NCBI RefSeq assembly: GCF_963678635.1
Contig: NC_087071.1
Span: 11,917,088-11,981,087, forward strand
Direction: 5' to 3'
Length of the DNA stretch: 64,000 nucleotides
Source: Symsagittifera roscoffensis
Taxonomy: Eukaryota > Xenacoelomorpha > Acoela > Convolutidae
The translations under genes and the position numbers were made by a program. Under the pieces are notes generated by a model that ran no database searches, had not been told where the DNA came from, and was given only the letters and a program-made list of their open reading frames with translations. Shown in pieces: positions 39,944 to 46,800 of this stretch (the first letter of the stretch is position 1; each line of letters starts with the position of its first letter).

Positions 39944-42571
39944 GTGAACGGCTTTAAATTATAAATCAGCTTCTTGTTTTTTAATACGTCATTGAATGTA
40001 GGTCCTGTTGTTTTTTAGGAAAAGGTTTTATAAATTGTGCACGCTAAAAATTAGTTTCTAGTGGTTTGAATTTTGATTTTAATTCAAGCTCATATGCTTA
40101 GAGGAAGTCAAACTACGCTCTTCTTTTTTGAAAATGCAAAAAACTCAAAAAAACTTGTTTGGATTCAATGTCTTCCTCTATGGATGGATTCAATCGGATT
40201 TTGAATTTGTCAGCGGAATAAAGAAATTTATTTTGATCCAACTTTTCAAACTATATAGGTCGCGATGGTTTTTTTTTTTTTTTCATTTTTTTTTACTGAA
40301 GTCTTAAAAGTTGTTCAAGCGCAATTGTATTTTTTCGCGGTTTGAGTTTTTGATTTCTTTTCAAGTTTAGTTCATCTCCTTTGTGAAAAGGCATTCAAAC
40401 GCTGCAATTGACCAGCAAAAGCGTAAAGATCACGAAAAACGTGAACGACTTCTAATTTCGAAAGTGTATATAAATTTCAGATTTCCCAGCGAAATAAGCC
40501 TTCACTTATTAATTCAGTTTTCTCAAATTAAGATAAGTTTATCAAAAAAGTGCCAGCTATAAATTGTTCTAGAAGTTTAACGCGCTTTAAGAGCATCTGT
40601 TTTTTTCTTTGAAGTTGAAAGTTGAGATTTTGTCCAAAAAAAGTCAGGTTTTTTTTCTGTTTTCTTGTGTTCATTGACGCATTTGAAGCTTCAGGAAAAG
40701 TTTTAAAATTTGTTCAGGCTGAATTTTACTTTTTCGCTGCTTGACTTTTGATTGTGAAAAGAAAGGCTAATTCCACTATCGAACAGCAAAAGTGTAAAGG
40801 CCCTCGAAAACGTGATTGACTTCTCTTTTTGAAAAGGTTTTTAAATTTCAGATTTTCCAGCGAAATACAAACTTTTCTCATTGATTCAGTTTCCTCAAAT
40901 TGGGTTAATTTTATCAAAAAAGTGGAAATCATAAACTGTTCTAGAAATTCAAAGAGCTCTAGAAAATTTTGAATAAGTTTTTCAATATTCTTTTACTCTT
41001 TGATGAAGCGGTTTCCGCTTATACCTTTGCGATAAGCAAGGGCATTGCAATCGGATACTAGACTTTTTCCACATAAATAACTTTGGGCACAGTATCTCAC
41101 GGTATGTTCCAATTTAAACATTTTTTTACTATATGTAAAATGTATTTGTAATTTTACCATGTCTGATTTTGATTTTTTTTTCTTTTCATTTTCTCCCCTT
41201 GTTTTCTTAACAGGTTTCGACCCAAAGTTTGTCGCATTGTGTTGCCTCTCGGTAGATGGTTTCCAGTTTTCAAGGGTTGTTAATGAACTTCATCCGATAG
41301 AAATATGAAGTTTTTGTAGCTGTAATTTTTCAACTTAAGTCAAGAATTTTTTCAAATAATTCTTTGCATTTTGCGAATAATTTTTTCCAACATAATTTTT
41401 CAGATTTTTTAATTTGATTTCTGTCTTTCTCATTCACGATTTTTCTAGCAAATTGTGATTTTTTTTGCATTGCAAGTGTTGCGAAGCTCCGCTTGGCCTC
41501 TGTGTTAACTATCCCTTCCTCCCATCGACTAGTTGTGGGGGCGTAGCCATGCGCATGTCTAAATGTGTCAATGAATGTGTTGATGATACCTATAAAAGTC
41601 ATGTTTTGTCAAGTGAAAAATTGAAGTCGGCCGGGATTTGTTCGTTTTATTACATATACCCAGACAAGCCTTGTAGTCATGCGTGATGGATAAGAATTTG
41701 TATCTTGACTTCGGAAAAAATTGAAGCACTGAGAAATTGATTTTTCCTTTAATTGATTTTCTAAGCTAAATAGCTTTCTGTGAAGCTATTGTCAGCTTTC
41801 TTGACCTTTTTGCTTGAATCCGATTTGCAAAGATTCAAGAGTATGTTCGGCGAAAACAACTTTCTAAATTTTTCAATGCAAAATTTCTCTTGCGATATTC
41901 CGACTGTATATTCAATAGTCTTTTTAGGATAAAAAATTCAACGGTCCACGACGCTACTAAAATGAAGACTTTTTGGTGATCGTTTTCTTTTTACTGTTAT
42001 GAAAGTTTTTCATAATGATACTTTTATATTACAATGAAACTTTTTCCTTATGATACTTTATCAATACAAAAAAGTATCATAAGGAAAAAAAATTTTAAAC
42101 ACTTTTTCATATTTACTTTTTTAATACAGTGGAAATTTTCGGCTCTTTTCCAGTCCCCCCCTCCTTTCAAAATACCGAGTTTTATGTTTGTTTTACGTGT
42201 TATTACGGCTAAATGCGTGATTTTACGCTGTAAAGTATGAAGAACAAATCTGTTCAGAACTGTCGATTTGTTCACCACGCCAAATTTCATTGCATTATGA
42301 CAACGTTAAAGAAACTTTTCAAAATTGAATTTGAAAGGGGGGGGGGGGGACTGGAAAAGAGCCAAATTTTCATATTGGCACTTTTTCTTACTATAATAAA
42401 ACATTTTCATCTGCTTTCAGTTTCATCTTCCTCTACATTTTGTGTACAATGAGTGTGAGACAGAACATGCAGAAGGCACTGGGACTAGCACCCAGTAGGG
42501 CAGTGAGCAAGTTGTCAGGAGGGGGGCCGGGAGGGTTCTTCTCACAGGGCTCAGGGGGCTTCGGAAAGTAG
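39826..42571 (+). CDS. TMCO1: TMCO1, ER calcium-leak and translocon protein: last two coding exons only
   Basis: TMCO1 belongs to the Get1/EMC3/Oxa1 superfamily. It resides in the ER membrane, where it is described as a calcium-load-activated channel and as a subunit of the ribosome-associated multipass translocon. Two exons are visible, 39,826-39,943 and 42,421-42,571, joined in phase (the Ser codon is split ag/t). The protein reads MFNSIFDGRVVAKLPFTP, then ISWIQGISHRSLLGNDATDC, then SFIFLYILCTMSVRQNMQK and a Gly/Ser/Phe-rich tail ending GGFGK. These are the re-entrant and third membrane segments and the tail of the family, about 89 of roughly 188 residues. The N-terminal membrane helix and coiled coil must lie upstream and are not in the window, because the satellite array begins about 43 bp before the first exon. 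Nothing visible breaks the reading frame. Confidence 0.95.
39990..40255 (+). repeat. R2 dispersed repeat, diverged copy
   Basis: This copy shares the R2 order: gtttgaattttgattttaa, agctca, gtcaaactacgc, tcagcggaataaag, tttattttgatcc. It is the weakest of the copies listed. Confidence 0.5.
40258..40585 (+). repeat. R2 dispersed repeat, near full-length copy
   Basis: R2 is a family recognised here by internal comparison. In order it has a T-rich head with gcggtttgagttttgat, aaggca, agcaaaagcgtaaagatcac, the gap-palindrome cacgaaaaacgtg, cttctaatttcgaaagtg, cccagcgaaataag, cagttttctcaaatt and tataaattgttctag. The length is about 300 bp. There is no ORF and no tRNA-like box, so it looks like a non-autonomous element of unknown class. 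Confidence 0.8.
40640..40970 (+). repeat. R2 dispersed repeat, near full-length copy
   Basis: This copy carries ttcaggctgaattttac, gaaaggctaattccac, tatcgaacagcaaaagtg, ctcgaaaacgtgattgac, ttccagcgaaatac, cagtttcctcaaattggg and ataaactgttctag in family order. Confidence 0.8.
41440..41690 (+). repeat. Hairpin-repeat family copy
   Basis: It contains gcaagtgttgcgaagctccg, then cttggcctct, at 41,471-41,501. This is the conserved GCGAAG/CTTCGC terminal hairpin also found near 45,324, 46,010, 46,244, 46,930, 54,300, 55,431, 58,685 and 59,061. No clear tRNA-like head is seen with this copy. Confidence 0.6.
42041..42089. repeat. Perfect 19-bp hairpin with an 11-base loop
   Basis: The left arm tttttccttatgatacttt (42,041-42,059) is the exact reverse complement of aaagtatcataaggaaaaa (42,071-42,089). 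It lies just outside the left arm of the foldback element. Confidence 0.9.
42132..42375. mobile_element. Foldback (inverted-repeat) element, candidate MITE
   Basis: The left arm at 42,132-42,173 (gaaattttcggctcttttcc, then agtcccccc and cctttcaaaat) matches the reverse complement of the right arm at about 42,328-42,375 (aatttgaaag, 13 G, actggaaaagagcc, aaattttc). The arms are about 42 bp with a few mismatches. The centre has a smaller palindrome, gaacaaatc/gatttgttc, near 42,241-42,271. No transposase is present. The right end is only about 45 bp before the last TMCO1 exon. Confidence 0.7.
42421..42571 (+). CDS. TMCO1: TMCO1 last coding exon
   Basis: The acceptor is catctgctttcag. The exon encodes SFIFLYILCTMSVRQNMQK, then ALGLAPSRAVSKLSGGGP and a tail ending in GK, with TAG at 42,569-42,571. 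The LGLAPSRA motif is typical of the family. The glycine-rich tail is GC-rich against AT-rich surroundings. Confidence 0.95.
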
Positions 42572-43035
42572 AACAGAGGAGAACCTACTATTAAACTCCG
42601 AATCAAATTATCACAACAAATGCAAAGACGAACAGACAGTTGAATCCTGATTCACATGAATACAATTGAAGCAAATTTCTGAAGACTTCAAAGGTCCGCA
42701 TACGGACTCTTTCGTAGAAGGATCTGCTCTGAAGAAGCTGAAAAGATTAAGAAATATGAGTTACCACATACTACATACCTTTGCCCTAGAATTGGATAGT
42801 GCCAATTGTGCAACATAAATGATACAATTTCAGTAGACAATTGTTATGAATCTATTCTTTTTTCAATTAATGTTACTCATATCTATGAATTAAGAGGACA
42901 TTTAAAATTAGTGTTCCTCAAACTACGACCTTTTTGCAACCCTCAATGGTGAATACTTCCGAAAAGTTAATATTTGCAATTGAACATTTTCATATAACCT
43001 TGTAACATCGAATAAAGAACCATTGAATGTATGGA
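42572..43035 (+). terminator. TMCO1: TMCO1 3' UTR and poly(A) signal
   Basis: AT-rich sequence with no open frame follows the stop codon. A canonical AATAAA lies at 43,011-43,016 in tcgaataaagaacc. Cleavage would be expected 10-30 bases later. Confidence 0.75.
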
Positions 43036-43453
43036 GGAAGTTATCTAAATTGGTAATTTTTGTTAATTATGTTTTTTTCTCATGGCAATTTAAAGACGAC
43101 AGTTTTCCAACTGAAAAGAAAATATTTAAACAAACCTATCAAAATTCGCCTGGGAGTTGTGCTTCTTTATTTTGAAGGACTGTTTGATCGTTTTTTTTTT
43201 CTTGTTTCGAGCCTTCCTCACTTTCAATTCAATAATTTGTATTCCTATTAAATGTCCACATGTTAATTGACTTTCATATGCAGTATCTATATTCTTTTCA
43301 TTTATCTATCTTTTGAATTATATTTTGCGTTCCCTTCCTTTTATTCCAAATAACCAAGTCGAAATTATTTTGCTAGCGATGCACTTCAATAATTGTAAAA
43401 TAGTGTGAATTATCAAGTTCGCCTTATTTTTCAGATAATTGTGGGTGGTAGTA
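43036..43453 (+). promoter_or_regulatory. TMCO1-mS22 intergenic spacer
   Basis: 418 bp of T-rich sequence with no conserved coding segment. It ends in an acceptor-like tract, cttatttttcag (AG at 43,433-43,434), 19 bases before the mS22 ATG. That AG could close a 5'-UTR intron or be a trans-splice site. No convincing TATA box is seen. Confidence 0.5.
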
Positions 43454-43857
43454 ATGTTGAAATCTACACTTAGCCGAACCCGAAACTTCGTTCATACAGG
43501 ATGTGTGAATTATCGTCTCGTTAGCGTGAACAAAAACCGATCTGTTCTTCGTCCTTTTTCAACAGAATCCGAAATCTCCAGTATGAAATCTGAAGCTGAA
43601 AAATGTGACATTATTAAAAACAATTTCGATGTTATTGGAAATCTAATGGAAAGCAGTGAAAGGATACGTAAAATTTTAATTAAGTTGACCGAGTTCGATT
43701 TGGCAAAAATTTATCTTTCTCAGATGAGAAACGAGTCGTTTAAAAAGAATGAAATTAAGTACATTACGAATGAAGACTTGAAATTGATGAGGGAAAAAGC
43801 TCAGAAGCATTATGAAGATGAAGTTATTATACCGCCTCTGCCTATTGCAAAAGGAAC
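43454..43857 (+). CDS. MRPS22: mS22 exon 1: presequence and N-terminal helices
   Basis: 134 full codons plus ac. The donor is gtgagt, a strong match. It covers the mitochondrial presequence and the first conserved helical block ending PPLPIAKG. Confidence 0.9.
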
Positions 43858-46800
43858 GTGAGTTGTTTGTAGTTTTTTTTTACAAGAGCTAAGCTTTCAT
43901 AAGTGAGTGCGACAAATAATTTGTTAGTCTTAAAGTCTTAAGAAAAAATCTTTAAATCACGATCACATTTGTTTTTTGCGGTTTTTTTTTATTATTGCTA
44001 AGTTCACTTAATTTTCTTTGGTAAAAGGCAGGTACACTTGATCATCAAACTGCAAAAGTGTCAAGATTTTTTTTTCCAATATCTTTTATGTTTTCAGATT
44101 TATATATTTTTCCTTGTCTTTGAAGATCACAAATTTGTCCTTCATTTGATAAAACGGGCAGTGCTAAGTAACCAAATTGGGTTCGTTAACTGTCCCCTCA
44201 CTGTTTCTGGTGCTTCATATGTAAATTCCCTTTATATGCAAATTGACCATTAACAGTGAGAAATAAATTCTTTCTTTTTTCTCTTCTCTTTCAAGATCAC
44301 GAAAAACGTGATCGATTTGTAGTTTCGAAAGTGGATTTTAATTCGCAGATTTCTCAGCGTATTAAAAAGTTTACCTATTGATCCAGTTTTCTCTAATTGG
44401 GTTAATGTTATCAAAAAAACGCCAATCATCAAGTGTTCTAGTACAGGTTTTTTTTAAATGTTTCGATTGACTGTGTTCCTTTTTTCGGCCTAATTGGTTT
44501 CGTTTTTTATCTGCTACGTGGCCCCGTATGTGCGTGTGTGTTCTGAGGGGAAGGGGGCCTCTTAATTTTTAATTTAATAAGAATTTTTTTCGGCATAAAG
44601 AGTTTCTGCTGAGGTATTTTCTGTTTTGTTACTGCTTGGTTATTTTTGATAGATCTAGTTGTATACATAGTTATAAAACATCGGCTTTACTTTTTTGCTG
44701 ATGATGTTTCGGCTTTCGGTTTAGTTTCCGAATTGTGCATTACACCTTGATTTCAGTACCTATATGGCTTTCGTTGATACTATTTGGTCACTACATGTAT
44801 TTTGTCCAAATAAGATTTTGCCAAACAATTTTGGTTGATTTTAGCTAATTGGCTGTCGGCTTTAATTCTGTCGGCTTATTTACCTATCATTGTTTCCTTG
44901 AAATTTCGGATTTTAGTTATGAGATCGTCAAGACTTTGGCCCTCATCTGCTAAAAATGACGTAAATAGCACTCTCCAAATACGAACGTGGAAATGGCGAA
45001 AAAAACGTGAACGATTTCTAGTTTTAAAAGTGGAATTTAATTTTTAGATTCCCAGCGGAATAAAAATTTTACCTGTTGATCCAGTTTTCTCAAGTTGGGT
45101 AAATGGTATCAGAAAAGCGCCAATCATAGATCGTTCTATAACTTATTTTTTCCTAGAACTCACTTTTATCTTAGATTTTCACAAATTCATGTGTACGGCA
45201 TGCTTGCCTGGAATGAAGTTCTATCGAGACATGTGAAAGTTTATTTGACCTAGTTTTTTTTCAACAATGTTCTTTTTTTCGATTTTTGTTTTTTTTTTGT
45301 GTTTGTGTTGTATCGCAAGTGGTGCGAAGCTCCGCTTTGCCTCTATCAAAAAGTCAATGATATTTTTTTTTGAAGTGGGAAGATCTTTAACAACCAACAT
45401 CACTTTTTCTTTGAAGTTTGAAAATTTATGTTTTTCATAAAAACAAAGGCAGTTTTTGTTTCTGTTTCTTTGCTATCATGGAAATTTTCCAACTGTCTCT
45501 TGGCTATGTTTTTTTTTCAGCTCAAAGTCATTCCTTAGAACGAAGGCTGAAAATTCTTCAATATCCAGGTTATTGGAAAATGATTTTGCTCGAAAGGGCG
45601 AAAAAACGTGACTCATTTATAGTTTCGAAAATGGTTTTGTTTGGTTTTCAGTAATTTTCAGTTTGGTTTATTACAATAGCCAGCTTGCGAGCGTTAGTGT
45701 ATTAGAACGAAAATCTTTTTGTTTTTAAGCTAAATCGCAAATGAAAGTGTTCATTAAAACCGTTCACTTGGTGGCTCTTTTGCTATTACCACGATCTGTA
45801 GGATTGGAAATTTCATTGCATCTGTTCTCTGCTAATTATGTGAAGAGTTTTTGTGATTAATTGAGCGTCAGTGGCTGAGTAGTTAACGTGTGAGACTCAA
45901 AGTTTCTAGGTCGCAGATTGAATCCGAATTTTAACTAATTCGAAGCTTATTTCTATTTGTCTCATTGCACTTTATTGAGCTGCTTTTTGTCGTGTTCTCG
46001 CTAGTGTTTGCGAAGCACAGCTTCGCCTCTGGAAAAAAATAGCTGTGTCCTTTATTTGTGGACCGGTATTCATGAGCACAAAATAATCTACATCTCTGCT
46101 TTCTCATTGAAGTGTACTAGAACTTGCCTGGAATGAAGTTCTATCGAGACATGTGAAAGTTTATTTGACCTAGTTTTTTTTCAACAATGTTCTTTTTTTC
46201 GATTTTTGTATTTTTTTTTGTGTTTGTGTTGTATCGCAAGTGGTGCGAAGCTCCGCTTTGCCTCTATCAAAAAGTCAATGATATTTTTTTTTGAAGTGGG
46301 AAGATCTTTAACAACCAACATCACTTTTTCTTTGAAGTTTGAAAATTTATGTTTTTCATAAAAACAAAGGCAGTTTTTGTTTCTGTTTCTTTGCTATCAT
46401 GGAAATTTTCCAACTGTCTCTTGGCTATGTTTTTTTTCAGCTCAAAGTCATTCCTTAGAACGAAGGCTGAAAATTCTTCAATATCCAGGTTATTGGAAAA
46501 TGATTTTGCTCGAAAGGGCGAAAAAACGTGACTCATTTATAGTTTCGAAAATGGTTTTGTTTGGTTTTCAGTAATTTTCAGTTTGGTTTATTACAATAGC
46601 CAGCTTGCGAGCGTTAGTGTATTAGAACGAAAATCTTTTTGTTTTTAAGCTAAATCGCAAATGAAAGTGTTCATTAAAACCGTTCACTTGGTGGCTCTTT
46701 TGCTATTACCACGATCTGTAGGATTGGAAATTTCATTGCATCTGTTCTCTGCTAATTATGTGAAGAGTTTTTGTGATTAATTGAGCGTCAGTGGCTGAGT

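Larger units (their letters stand above)
39944..42420 (+). other. TMCO1 intron: R2 repeats, hairpin repeat, foldback element
   Basis: No coding exon is seen. It holds three R2 copies, one hairpin-repeat copy near 41,440-41,690, a 19-bp hairpin at 42,041-42,089 and a foldback element at 42,132-42,375. A short sequence at 41,028-41,062 (gggcattgcaatcgg, then atactag) matches the start of the LINE fragment near 62,472. Confidence 0.8.

Noticed and set aside
41220-41300. Possible extra TMCO1 exon after cttaacag at about 41,215
   Set aside because: The sequence that follows does not encode any TMCO1 block, and the two flanking exons already join in phase with contiguous conserved protein.
45866-45935. 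tRNA gene call
   Set aside because: A and B boxes are present, but the acceptor and anticodon stems do not pair convincingly and the unit continues into a repeat with a terminal hairpin. It is a SINE-like head.
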